DNA from: Pseudorhodoplanes sp049324435
GTDB taxonomy: Bacteria > Pseudomonadota > Alphaproteobacteria > Rhizobiales > Xanthobacteraceae
Assembly (NCBI GenBank): GCA_049324435.1
Contig: JBMOOQ010000031.1
Location: forward strand, 1 to 64,000
Length of the DNA stretch: 64,000 bases
Direction of reading: 5' to 3'
Shown here: positions 45,089 through 52,463 of the stretch, one piece after another
Layout: the number at the start of each line of letters is the position of its first letter
Position numbering within the stretch: position 1 is the stretch's first letter
The notes under the pieces: model-generated
Seen by the model: only the letters and a program-made list of their open reading frames with translations
What the model was told of the DNA's origin: nothing
Databases searched by the model: none
Position numbers and translations under genes: made by a program

Positions 45089-45739
45089 TCAGAACGCGAA
45101 GGCCTCCGGCCGGGCAAAACCAGGCAAAACAGTCCCGGAAGTCTCGAAAACCGTCCGGGGCGTTATGTCGTCGCCGTCGCGACGGTATAAAACCACCTTT
45201 GCCCCCGGCCCGCGGCCACGGATGCAAATCAGAGCGCCACCGTTGGCCAATTGGCCGAAGAGCCGGGACGGCTCCTGTTCGATGGCGCCTTCGACGAGAA
45301 TTGCGTCGTAAGGGGCTCCGGCGGCGTGACCATCCACGAGCGGCCCTTCCACAACCGAAACCGCAGGCAGACCCGCAAGATTTGCCCGGGCATGCCGGGC
45401 CAGCACGGGATGTTCTTCCAGCGCGACCACCGCAGCGCCGAGATGAGCCAGCAGAGCCGCCGCGTAGCCAGTCGCGCAACCGACGTCGAGCACCCTCTGT
45501 CCGGATGATATTTGCAGGGCTTGCAGCATCCTGGCGAGCACCATGGGCTTCAGGAGACGCCGGGTACCGTCCCCTGCCGGTAGGTCGAGGTCGAGATAGG
45601 CAAGGCTCACCTGATCCGCCGTTACGAAGCGCTCGCGCGGAACGTCCAGCATCGCCTGGATCAGAGGGCGGTCGGTGACGTCGGCGGTGCGGATCTGCCC
45701 GTCCACCATCGCACGGCGCAAAGCTGCAAAATCGGCCAT
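45089..45739 (-). CDS. Second protein-L-isoaspartate O-methyltransferase homologue
   Basis: 216 residues. It has the PCMT SAM motif VLDVGCATGYAAAL and the N-terminal VDGQIRTADVTDRPLIQAML seen in this alphaproteobacterial subgroup. The SQPYVVA-type isoaspartyl loop of true PCMT (present in the pcm at 8640-9293) is replaced by RRLLKPMVLARML, so the substrate may differ. It sits directly upstream of tolC on the same strand with 170 bases between. Annotation as PCMT is by fold only. Confidence 0.85.
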   Translation of the reverse strand: MADFAALRRAMVDGQIRTADVTDRPLIQAMLDVPRERFVTADQVSLAYLDLDLPAGDGTRRLLKPMVLARMLQALQISSGQRVLDVGCATGYAAALLAHLGAAVVALEEHPVLARHARANLAGLPAVSVVEGPLVDGHAAGAPYDAILVEGAIEQEPSRLFGQLANGGALICIRGRGPGAKVVLYRRDGDDITPRTVFETSGTVLPGFARPEAFAF

Positions 45740-45877
45740 TGTTTCGTCCAGAATAAAGGCAAATCGCTTCTGCGGCAGCGCGGATCAAAACGCAAGGCAG
45801 CAACGGCCTGTGCGCGAACCGCATGTTGCCCGGTCCACAGCGCTCCTATATGACCTTCCTCAATGACCTGTGGTCAT

Positions 45878-45951
45878 GGCGACGTGGCGGAGTGGTTACG
45901 CAGCGGTCTGCAAAACCGTTTACACCGGTTCAATTCCGGTCGTCGCCTCCA
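45878..45951 (+). tRNA. tRNA-Cys (GCA)
   Basis: A full cloverleaf can be folded: acceptor GGCGACG pairs with CGTCGCC, the anticodon arm GCGGT-loop-ACCGT carries GCA at 45910-45912, and the T-arm CCGGTTCAATTCCGG is canonical. The CCA end is encoded at 45949-45951. It lies ~100 bases before tRNA-Asn in the same direction. Confidence 0.97.
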
Positions 45952-46047
45952 TTTGGCTTCAGGATCGGGCCGCCTGCAGCCTTTGCCCGGGCTTTTCGGC
46001 CCGAAAGACTTGCAATCGAGCGAGGCTTTGTTATAGCCGCGCAGCGT

Positions 46048-46122
46048 TCCCCGGTAGCTCAGTGGTAGAGCAACCGGCTGTTAACCGGTTGGTCGCTGGT
46101 TCGAATCCGGCCCGGGGAGCCA
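46048..46122 (+). tRNA. tRNA-Asn (GTT)
   Basis: Acceptor TCCCCGG pairs with CCGGGGA at 46112-46118, the D-arm has GCTCAGTGGTAGAGC, the anticodon GTT is at 46080-46082, and the T-arm has GGTTCGAATCC. CCA is encoded at 46120-46122. Its 3' end is a possible integration site, but no integrase gene follows. Confidence 0.97.
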
Positions 46123-46376
46123 ATTCCAAAACATTCAGTGGACGATGATCCGGACCGCGAGCGAACCCGATGAGCCGCGGGTGGTCGGGCGCGCATGTGT
46201 TTTGTGCCCGGCGCCGCCGCGATCGCACCCCGTCCCGGGCGAGGGCTTTCACGTGAGACCGGAGCGCAGCGCTGGTCCAAGGCCCGGCCGTCAACCTGTC
46301 AAAGTTGACAGCGCCCATAAGCCAAGAATTGGCCGTTGAAGACGTGCTCGCCCTGACGTTGTGGAGCGCCCGTTCG

Positions 46377-46874
46377 ATGGACCGACCCCGCCAGCAAAAA
46401 ACCGGCAACATGATCGATGCGGAAGTTGGAGCGCGTGTGCGCACGCATCGCCGCCTCCTCGGAATGACCCAAAGCGATCTCGCCGTGGCGCTCGGCGTGT
46501 CCTTCCAGCAGGTTCAGAAATACGAAAAGGGAGTGAACCGGATCGGAGCCGGTCGACTCCATGAGATTGCAGCCGTCCTTGGCATACCGGTGGCAGAATT
46601 GTTCGGCGACAAGCCGCAGATCGAATGCAGAGCATGCCACGGAAGAGATGGAACGGCCGATCAAGAGAGCGAACCGGCCGATATCGCGTTGACAAGCGAT
46701 GGCCTGGCACTCGCCCGGTCATTCGTTCGGATCAGCAACGCAAGAGTGCGCCAGCGCGTGGTCCGGCTGGTGGAGGAGCTCTCGAAAGTCGCCGACGATT
46801 GCCGCGCAGTCGCAATTCCGTTCGGCGATGACGCAGCTAATCGCGAAGGAAGGTGGGACAGTGACCATGCTTGA
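46377..46874 (+). CDS. XRE-family transcriptional regulator
   Basis: 165 residues from the ATG at 46377, preceded by GGAG 11 bases upstream. The helix-turn-helix is VGARVRTHRRLLGMTQSDLAVALGVSFQQVQKYEKGVNRIGAGRLHEIAAVLGIP, in short motifs LGMTQSDLA and VSFQQVQKYEKGVNRI. The C-terminal half has no named domain. Members of this subgroup are common in rhizobia, often as chromosomal regulators next to variable genes; the target is unknown. Its 3' end overlaps the end of the convergent gene at 46837-47451 by 38 bases. Confidence 0.88.
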   Translation: MDRPRQQKTGNMIDAEVGARVRTHRRLLGMTQSDLAVALGVSFQQVQKYEKGVNRIGAGRLHEIAAVLGIPVAELFGDKPQIECRACHGRDGTADQESEPADIALTSDGLALARSFVRISNARVRQRVVRLVEELSKVADDCRAVAIPFGDDAANREGRWDSDHA

Positions 46875-47451
46875 GCGCCCAGGCGCGGAGCGCATCGCGC
46901 GTCACCTCGGTATTCCATCCGGGATTTGCCTGCTCGCGCGCAATCATTTCCTTCGTCGCATGCGGCTTGGCGCTGATCGGTAGCGCGCCCGACTTGATCG
47001 CATCCAGCATCGCCGCAGCCCAGGCCATCGATTCCTGCGAATAGGGATGGCCCGGTTCGATATCGCACCAGAGCCGCGACGCATTCGAAACATTCAGCGT
47101 ATTGACGAGCTTCCATGCAGCGTAATTGGGCTTGCGCGACGGCTGCGCCGGCGCAGCCTTCTTGGTGAGATGCGCAAGAACGAGTTGTGCCACGAACAAG
47201 GCGATGCCGGCGATCATCGTACAATAACCGCCCATCAATGCGAGCGGCAGCGACACACCCTCATGGACGGCCCAAAGCGTGCAAACGAAGGAAAACGCAA
47301 TCGTGCCCGCAAGACATACGATATGCAGCGGCCGGATCCGGTCGCGCAAGCCCTGCAGAATTTCACGCAGACTATCGAACTCGGTCCCGCTTGCTTGCGT
47401 GACAGAGACAGGCTGGGTCGCAGCGATCGCTGATGATCGATAATTTGTCAT
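46837..47451 (-). CDS. Membrane protein of unknown function (204 residues)
   Basis: From the ATG at 47451. After a ~45-residue N-terminus, two membrane helices are visible (IVCLAGTIAFSFVCTLWAV and MIAGIALFVAQLVLAHL), then a basic linker and a ~100-residue C-terminal part with LVNTLNVSNASRLWCDIEP and a conserved-looking end EVTRDALRAWALKHGHCPTFL. I do not recognise the family by name. The last segment resembles the ends of several rhizobial proteins of unknown function that I recall. It overlaps the XRE gene end to end. Confidence 0.75.
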   Translation of the reverse strand: MTNYRSSAIAATQPVSVTQASGTEFDSLREILQGLRDRIRPLHIVCLAGTIAFSFVCTLWAVHEGVSLPLALMGGYCTMIAGIALFVAQLVLAHLTKKAAPAQPSRKPNYAAWKLVNTLNVSNASRLWCDIEPGHPYSQESMAWAAAMLDAIKSGALPISAKPHATKEMIAREQANPGWNTEVTRDALRAWALKHGHCPTFLRD

Positions 47452-47885
47452 AATCCGCGCTTGGCCATGAGTTGAGCAACGAACAACGCGACGCAACGAA
47501 TCAAACGTCTCGTGCATCAGTTAATCGAAAGCGTCACGATGCGGCAATCACATGGCCGTCCAATTGGCCGCCGTCGCAACCGGGACCGCGACGATGCAAA
47601 GCTCGGTTGCGGTGTTATCGCACGCCGCACACCGGCCGGCGCATGGGCTACTCAGATCGACGACGCTCTTTGACCAGGGATCAGCGGCTGCATCGCCTGC
47701 GCGCCGCTCGCAACCCATCGGCCAGCCAGCGTGCAGGAGTCCGGATCAGGAGTGAACTCAGATCCGAGCGCATCTTCTTCCCGAAAGATGCTGCATCGCA
47801 ACACGATCCCGTGAGGCGGTCTCCACAGCCGCGTTTGGAGCGCTATATCGCGGTCAGACCCGCACCGACGGGGGGCTTTGCAGTT
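47452..47885. other. Gap without a recognised gene (434 bases)
   Basis: Between the two-helix membrane protein and the 40-residue membrane protein. Long open frames here are arginine- and proline-rich, of no known family, and without ribosome-binding sites. No RNA gene or repeat was recognised. It probably contains promoters for the divergent genes on both sides. Confidence 0.5.
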
Positions 47886-48008
47886 ATGACCACACAGACC
47901 ATTCGCGATGCTGCCGCCTTCCCGGCCCTCGTCGCCGCTGCCTTCTTTGTCCGCAATGCCGCGCTGATCGCCATCCTGCTCGTATTGTTCGTGTTCGCCT
48001 CGATCTGA
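47886..48008 (+). CDS. Very small membrane protein (40 residues)
   Basis: MTTQTIRDAAAFPALVAAAF starts it and a C-terminal hydrophobic helix (AALIAILLVLFVFASI) ends it. GGGGGG lies about 11 bases before the ATG. The hydrophobic stretch would span the inner membrane once. It belongs to no family I can name. It lies just before a terminator and a 10-base tandem repeat. Evidence is a plausible start and a clear membrane helix; conservation could not be checked. Confidence 0.5.
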   Translation: MTTQTIRDAAAFPALVAAAFFVRNAALIAILLVLFVFASI

Positions 48009-48044
48009 CCGCGCGCCGAAATTCGCCAAACGTCAGGACACAGC

Positions 48045-48073
48045 AAAAAAAGACCCGGCATAGGGCCGGGTCT
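48045..48073 (-). terminator. Rho-independent terminator, minus strand
   Basis: AGACCCGGC at 48051-48059 pairs with GCCGGGTCT at 48065-48073 around a 5-base loop; on the minus strand it is followed by a run of seven Ts (48045-48051). It lies downstream of the gene at 48136-48507 and so would end that transcript. Confidence 0.85.
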
Positions 48074-48090
48074 CGAGCTGGTCGATGCGC

Positions 48091-48120
48091 ACCGAATGAT
48101 ACCGAATGATAACGAATGAT
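48091..48120. repeat. Tandem 10-base repeat, three units
   Basis: Units ACCGAATGAT, ACCGAATGAT and AACGAATGAT follow one another, with a partial fourth unit (AACG). They lie between the stop codon of the 123-residue gene and its terminator, so they are in that gene's 3' untranslated region. Confidence 0.9.
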
Positions 48121-48135
48121 AACGGCGCCGCCGTT

Positions 48136-48507
48136 TCAGTCTTCGTAATCGTCTTCCAGTGGAGCCGGGTGCCAGAGCGGCCCCTGAGCCAGGCTGATCT
48201 TGCGCCGGCCATTCTCCTGAATCGCCACCGGCGCGCCGGACTGGCGGGACAATTCGTAAAGAGCAGCGCCCGCTCGGCCGCCAGCATCGATCAGATCGCT
48301 CTCCTCGCAGGTCGAGGCGATCGCCAGACTGAGGGCATGGAGATGAGCACGCCGGTAGCAAAACAGCGCGAGCAACGCGCGGGTGCGTGCGGGAATGGTG
48401 GCCACCAGTTCCGGCAGCCCATTGGGATGCGAGCGGTACAATTGCCCGAACAGGCTTTCCGGAATCGGGCAAAGATCGTCTGTCGAATTCAGGCCGTAAG
48501 ACGGCAT
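48136..48507 (-). CDS. Protein of unknown function (123 residues)
   Basis: A soluble 123-residue protein with helical segments (LFGQLYRSHPNGLPELVATI, RTRALLALFCYRRAHLHALS) and an acidic end (PAPLEDDYED). Two cysteines at residues ~13 and ~50 have no clear role. A GGGGG stretch precedes the ATG by ~7 bases. The downstream terminator supports it as a real transcription unit. No family recognised. Confidence 0.65.
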   Translation of the reverse strand: MPSYGLNSTDDLCPIPESLFGQLYRSHPNGLPELVATIPARTRALLALFCYRRAHLHALSLAIASTCEESDLIDAGGRAGAALYELSRQSGAPVAIQENGRRKISLAQGPLWHPAPLEDDYED

Positions 48508-48661
48508 CGTGAGCCCCCGAAGAAAAACCCCGATTCGGAAATTGCGGCCGAACTTCTTAAAGAGCGGTTAACCGGCGCCATAATGAGCGCTTTGCGCTAG
48601 CGCAAGGCCGGGACGCGATTGCGAATGCATCCTCCGGGACCATTTGGAAGGAGGAACTGCA

Positions 48662-48763
48662 ATGCCCGCCGCCACTCTACTGGTCGTCAGCCTGATCACG
48701 CTGGCGTTTGTCATCTTCATCGCCACCCTGTTCTATGGCGAACGCGCAACACGCAACCTTTGA
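48662..48763 (+). CDS. Very small membrane protein (33 residues)
   Basis: It encodes MPAATLLVVSLITLAFVIFI and a short basic end (ATLFYGERATRNL), a single membrane helix with a positively charged C-terminus. AAGGAGG lies 7 bases before the ATG, one of the best ribosome-binding sites in the window. It ends 15 bases before the enolase-family gene on the other strand. Family unknown; the sequence resembles small inner-membrane regulators in shape only. Confidence 0.62.
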   Translation: MPAATLLVVSLITLAFVIFIATLFYGERATRNL

Positions 48764-48777
48764 CCTGGACGTTACGC

Positions 48778-49929
48778 TCAACCCTTGGCGCGCCCAGCCG
48801 ACAATGGAAGCTTCGCGATTTCGCGGATTGCATCGCGGTTCGGCTCAAATCCCAGACCCGGCTTGTCGGACAGCGCGAGCCAGCCATCGGCTGGCATTGG
48901 CAACCCGCTATAGAGCTGCTTGTAGAGTTCGACCGCCAGATAATGGTGTTCGACGAGCGAGCCGTTGGCGACGCCGGCCTGCAGATGCATATTGTGATAG
49001 GACCAGGCGCCGCCATTGGCGATCGACACATTGTATGACGCCGCAAGGCCCGCAATCTTCAGGCATTGCGTGAAGCCGCCGGTAATGCAGACATTGGGCT
49101 GCGCATAGTCGATGGCCTGCGCGGCGAGCAGATCGCGGAAGCGGTACAGCAACCCCTCGTTCTGGCCGCAGGCCAGCGCGATGCCGCTGTTGCGGCGCAA
49201 CTGCGCCATCCCCGGCACGTCATTCTGGGTCAGCGGCTCCTCGAAGAACGAAATGTTGAAGGGCTTGATCATCTCCACCAGCTTGGTCGCGTGGTAGAGA
49301 TCGAGATTGCAATTGGCGTCGATGAAAATCTCGACATCAGGGCCGACTGCCTCGCGCACCGCCTGGACGCGCTTCGCGTCCTCGCGGATCGCATCCACGA
49401 CCGGACGCTCGTCCTTGTGCTTGAGCGCTTCGCTTGCGACCGTCATCTTCAGGCGGCGGAAACCGTCCGCCACCCACTTCTTTGCTGCCGCTGCAAGTTG
49501 CTCCCGGTCGAAAAAGCCGAACCCGAAGGTGGCATAGACCGGCACCCGCTGGCGTGCGCCGCCGAGCAGCTTCCAGACCGGCAGGCCCAGTGCCTTGCCC
49601 TTGATATCCCAGAGCGCGAGATCGACCGCAGCCAGCGCGTGCGCAGCATAGCCGGTCTGGCCGCGCGGCATGATCGTCCAGTAGATCTTCTCCCAGATTC
49701 GCTCTGTCAGCATCGGATCGTCGCCGATGAGGTTCGGCGCGATCACGCCGTTTACGATCTGTGCAACGACGTCCTCCTCGGTGATCGAGGTCAGCCCATG
49801 CCCGACGATGCCGGTGTCGGTTTCGACTTCGACAAAGCAGGCCGCGAGCGATGTTTTCTTGTCGAGCCCCATGAGCGCGATATGCAGCGGGACATTGAGT
49901 GGCGTGGCGGTGACGCGGACGATTTTCAT
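48778..49929 (-). CDS. Enolase-superfamily protein, mandelate racemase/muconate lactonizing type, with altered active site
   Basis: 383 residues from the ATG at 49929. The N-terminal capping domain ends with ALAAVDLALWDIKGKALG, and the barrel follows. The usual KxK catalytic pair reads K161-M-T163; metal ligands are D204 (IDANCN), E230 (SFFEEP) and, at the third position, Q256 (ACGQNEG) where most members have Glu; the His-Asp dyad Asp is N279 (AQPNV). H312 remains. So the known proton-transfer residues of this superfamily are partly missing. It is divergent from a carboxymuconolactone-decarboxylase-like gene, which suggests a catabolic link. Substrate unknown. Confidence 0.85.
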   Translation of the reverse strand: MKIVRVTATPLNVPLHIALMGLDKKTSLAACFVEVETDTGIVGHGLTSITEEDVVAQIVNGVIAPNLIGDDPMLTERIWEKIYWTIMPRGQTGYAAHALAAVDLALWDIKGKALGLPVWKLLGGARQRVPVYATFGFGFFDREQLAAAAKKWVADGFRRLKMTVASEALKHKDERPVVDAIREDAKRVQAVREAVGPDVEIFIDANCNLDLYHATKLVEMIKPFNISFFEEPLTQNDVPGMAQLRRNSGIALACGQNEGLLYRFRDLLAAQAIDYAQPNVCITGGFTQCLKIAGLAASYNVSIANGGAWSYHNMHLQAGVANGSLVEHHYLAVELYKQLYSGLPMPADGWLALSDKPGLGFEPNRDAIREIAKLPLSAGRAKG

Positions 49930-50139
49930 GCAGGCCTGCCGGAACAATTTGTGAAAGGCGCTTCGGCCCACTCAATACTGTGGGCAGCGCCGATTTGATT
50001 TGGAGCTTGCCTATAGGCGATCCACGTTCTACCGGCAATTTGCCGCGGCGCATGGCGGTTGCGCACCGCACATTGTGTTTTGTTGACGCATCAAACGCGA
50101 TATCGGTCGCAGACCAATCAAGGGAGGACGGATTTCAAG

Positions 50140-50595
50140 ATGGCGAAGAACAGGAAAGGCGGATCCGCCAAGGCCGCGAAGGCGCGGGTCAAAGGCGATC
50201 GGGCCAAACGTGAGTCGAAGAATCCGGACTTCGCGGCCGGGCTGAAGGTCCGCCGCGCGATGTGGGGCCACGACGGCGCCGAAGGCCAGATCAACGCGGC
50301 CAGCGACTTCATTTGGCCGTTGCAGGAGGTCGTGACGAAATATTGCTTCGGCCAGACCTGGACCCGTCCAAAACTGTCCCGCAAGATCCGCTCCATGATC
50401 ACCATGGCCATGCTTGTCGCCATGGCTCGCCCGCATGAGCTGAAGGTTCACGTGCAAGGTGCGATCGCCAACGGCGTCACGACGGACGAGATTCAGGAAA
50501 TCCTGCTGCATGCCATGGTGTATGCCGGCATTCCGCGCGGAGTCGAAGGTTTCCGGGCGGCCGAAGAGAAACTGAAAGAAATGGGCCTCGCGTGA
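50140..50595 (+). CDS. Carboxymuconolactone decarboxylase (CMD) family protein
   Basis: 151 residues from the ATG at 50140, preceded by AGGGAGG 13 bases upstream. The CMD core is seen as SMITMAMLVAMARPHELKVHVQGAIANGVTTDEIQEILLHAMVYAGIPRG, with key pieces HELKVHV and EILLHAMVYAGIP. The CxxC pair of AhpD-type peroxidases is absent, so it is closer to gamma-carboxymuconolactone decarboxylases. The N-terminal ~25 residues are strongly basic (KNRKGGSAKAAKARVKGDRAK), unusual for the family. The next gene starts inside its stop codon. Reaction is not assigned. Confidence 0.87.
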   Translation: MAKNRKGGSAKAAKARVKGDRAKRESKNPDFAAGLKVRRAMWGHDGAEGQINAASDFIWPLQEVVTKYCFGQTWTRPKLSRKIRSMITMAMLVAMARPHELKVHVQGAIANGVTTDEIQEILLHAMVYAGIPRGVEGFRAAEEKLKEMGLA

Positions 50596-51515
50596 CGGTG
50601 ACCAGAATGACGGATATCAAGACAGTCGGATTTATCGGCATCGGCAATATGGGCGCGCCGATGGCCGCTAATGTGAAACGCGGCGGCTTCGAGGTCGTGG
50701 CCTTCGATCTCGATCCTGCACGCGCGAAGTCGTGGGCTCAGGACAATGGCGCACGCGCGACCGATCAGCTCGCCGAACTCGGAAAAGCCTGCGACGCGAT
50801 CGTCACCATGCTGCCGACCGGCAAGGAAGTTCGCGAGGCGCTGTTTACGATGCAGGGTGGCGCGCTGGCCGCGAATCTCAAGGCGGACGCCATCGTCATC
50901 GACATGAGCTCGGCCGATCCGGTCGGCACGCGGACGCTCGGCAAGGATCTCGCCGCACGCAATCTCAAGCTGGTCGATGCGCCGGTGTCGGGCGGCGTCC
51001 CGCGTGCCAAGGACGGATCGCTTGCGATCATGATCGGCGGCGACGCCGGGTCGGTTGCTGCCGTGAAACCCGTGTTGGCCTGCATGGGCTCGAAACTGTT
51101 CGAGGTCGGCTCGCTCGGTTGCGGCCATGCGATGAAATGCCTCAACAACTTCCTTGCCGCGACGAGCTTTGCGGCGGCGGCCGAAGCGATCACGGTCGGC
51201 CGCAAATTCGGCCTCGATCCGGAGGTGATCGCCGATGTCGTGAATGTCTCGACCGGGCGCAGTTTCGCGTCCGAAATGCTGATCAAGCAGCATTTCCTCA
51301 GCGGTACCTTCGGTACCGGCTTCGCGCTTGGTCTGCTTGCCAAGGACGTGAAGATCGCGGCCGATCTTGCCGAGCAGATCGGCGTGAATGCACCGGTCGG
51401 CCAGCTGATCTGCAATATGTGGGCGGATGCGCGCGATGCGCTTGGCGGCGATCAGGATCATACCCGTGCCGCGTTGCACTGGGAGAAGCGCGCGTTGCCT
51501 CCAGCTGCGGAATAA
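50592..51515 (+). CDS. NAD(P)-dependent oxidoreductase, 3-hydroxyisobutyrate dehydrogenase family
   Basis: 307 residues. The Rossmann motif GFIGIGNMGAPMA, the substrate loop VDAPVSGGVPRAKDG and the catalytic lysine region GHAMKCLNNFLAATS are all intact. Such enzymes oxidise beta-hydroxy acids with NAD or NADP. It starts with GTG inside the CMD gene's stop (GTGA, 4-base overlap), so translation is coupled; a second start, ATG at 50607, is possible. A long palindrome follows 5 bases after its stop. The substrate is likely the acid handled by its partner genes. Confidence 0.91.
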   Translation: MTVTRMTDIKTVGFIGIGNMGAPMAANVKRGGFEVVAFDLDPARAKSWAQDNGARATDQLAELGKACDAIVTMLPTGKEVREALFTMQGGALAANLKADAIVIDMSSADPVGTRTLGKDLAARNLKLVDAPVSGGVPRAKDGSLAIMIGGDAGSVAAVKPVLACMGSKLFEVGSLGCGHAMKCLNNFLAATSFAAAAEAITVGRKFGLDPEVIADVVNVSTGRSFASEMLIKQHFLSGTFGTGFALGLLAKDVKIAADLAEQIGVNAPVGQLICNMWADARDALGGDQDHTRAALHWEKRALPPAAE

Positions 51516-51933
51516 TGCCTTGCTCTGCCCACCACGGTGGGCAGAGCAGCGCACGTGCCGGCACCTATCACCTCGCAGCATGCGCGAGCGGCGAACCGAC
51601 TATCAGCCGCATGAAGTTCGGCGTGGTCCGCGACGAGTGGCGCGATACCAAGACCGTGGGCGACGAGGTTGGCCTCAAGATCGAGATATTTGCGCGCTGC
51701 AACAATTGGAATTCCTCCATTGCCACAACCATTGTGCAGCGCGGGCGTCTGTCGATGCCGATGCCATTTACCTGAGTTTGTCGTGGATGCGGGTCCGCTC
51801 GCCTAGGCGGGTGCATCCGGTCTCGCTAGATTGATGCCGCATCCCGAACGGACCGCATTCGCGCGGTGATGCCGGCGCTGTACGGTCATCGGCGGCGCCG
51901 AGTGAGCTTGCGCTTCATACGGGGAGACACATC
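51516..51933. other. Gap with a long palindrome and no convincing gene (418 bases)
   Basis: The gap between the dehydrogenase and DoxX genes. It holds the palindrome at 51521-51548 and a 54-residue open frame (51611-51775) with no ribosome-binding site. The rest shows no repeat, RNA gene or operator I can support. Confidence 0.5.
51521..51548. repeat. Near-perfect 28-base palindrome after the dehydrogenase gene
   Basis: TGCTCTGCCCACC at 51521-51533 and GGTGGGCAGAGCA at 51536-51548 are exact reverse complements with only two bases between. There is no T-run, so if it ends transcription it is not a standard terminator; it could instead form a cruciform or bind a protein. Confidence 0.85.
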
Positions 51934-52401
51934 ATGGCGGCTAGACAACCGTCCCAGCACTATATGCCGGGCCTCGCGAAACTCTATTCCGGCTGGGAGG
52001 AATTCGCTTATCTGATCCTGCGCGTCGCTGCGGGTGCGATACTGATCCCACATGGCATGCAGAAGCTGTTCGGGGCGTTCGGCGGTCCGGGGATGAACGG
52101 ATTCATCGGATTGCTGCAGAAGGTGGGCTATCCGATGCCGGCCGTCTGGGGCTGGTTGATCGCGCTGTTGGAATTCGGCGGCGGCATTCTTTTGCTCGTA
52201 GGGCTGTTCACGCGGCCGGTCGCGCTGGCAGTGCTCATCTTCATGCTGGAGGCCGCGCGCTTCCATCTCGGTGTCGGCGGCTTCTTCTGGACCGCGCGGG
52301 GCAATGAATATCCGCTGCTGTTCGCCGCAGTGGCGCTGATGCTGGTGATCCGCGGCGGCGGCCCCTATTCCGTCGACGCGAAGATGAGCAAGGAATTCTG
52401 A
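51934..52401 (+). CDS. DoxX family membrane protein
   Basis: 155 residues. Four membrane helices, with LILRVAAGAILIPHGMQKLFGAFGGPGM, LIALLEFGGGILLLVGLFTRPVAL and FAAVALMLVIRGGGPYSVD, are typical of DoxX. A good ribosome-binding site GGGGAG lies 8 bases upstream. Members are thought to act in oxidative-stress or thiosulfate oxidation membrane complexes; exact function unknown. A rho-independent terminator follows at 52421. Confidence 0.9.
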   Translation: MAARQPSQHYMPGLAKLYSGWEEFAYLILRVAAGAILIPHGMQKLFGAFGGPGMNGFIGLLQKVGYPMPAVWGWLIALLEFGGGILLLVGLFTRPVALAVLIFMLEAARFHLGVGGFFWTARGNEYPLLFAAVALMLVIRGGGPYSVDAKMSKEF

Positions 52402-52420
52402 GACGTCGTTCCCTTATACG

Positions 52421-52449
52421 AAAGCGCGGGCTCATCGCCCGCGCTTTTT
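52421..52449 (+). terminator. Rho-independent terminator after the DoxX gene
   Basis: AAAGCGCGGGC at 52421-52431 pairs with GCCCGCGCTTT at 52437-52447, followed by TT, giving a T-run at 52445-52449. Loop of five bases (TCATC). It separates the DoxX gene from the convergent FAH gene and may also act for the latter. Confidence 0.92.
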
Positions 52450-52463
52450 CTCTTGGTCGCCTC

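Noticed and set aside
45952..46047. A terminator between tRNA-Cys and tRNA-Asn
   Set aside because: A short CGGGC-loop-GCCCG stem is present, but the stem is only 5 bases and there is no T-run.
48091..48120. CRISPR-like repeats
   Set aside because: The three units are directly adjacent 10-base repeats without spacers, so they are a simple tandem repeat. No other repeat-spacer pattern was seen in the window.
46048..48777. A phage or integrative island inserted at tRNA-Asn
   Set aside because: There is an XRE regulator and unknown genes, but no integrase, no duplicated tRNA end and no phage structural gene, so only an accessory stretch is claimed.
49982..50139. A GntR-type operator between the enolase-family and CMD genes
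   Set aside because: TTGTTGACGCATCAAAC is only an imperfect palindrome and no regulator gene is adjacent.
51611..51775. A 54-residue open frame after the dehydrogenase gene
   Set aside because: The protein sequence looks somewhat protein-like (MKFGVVRDEWRDTKTV at its start) but no ribosome-binding site or known family supports it; it may be a remnant.
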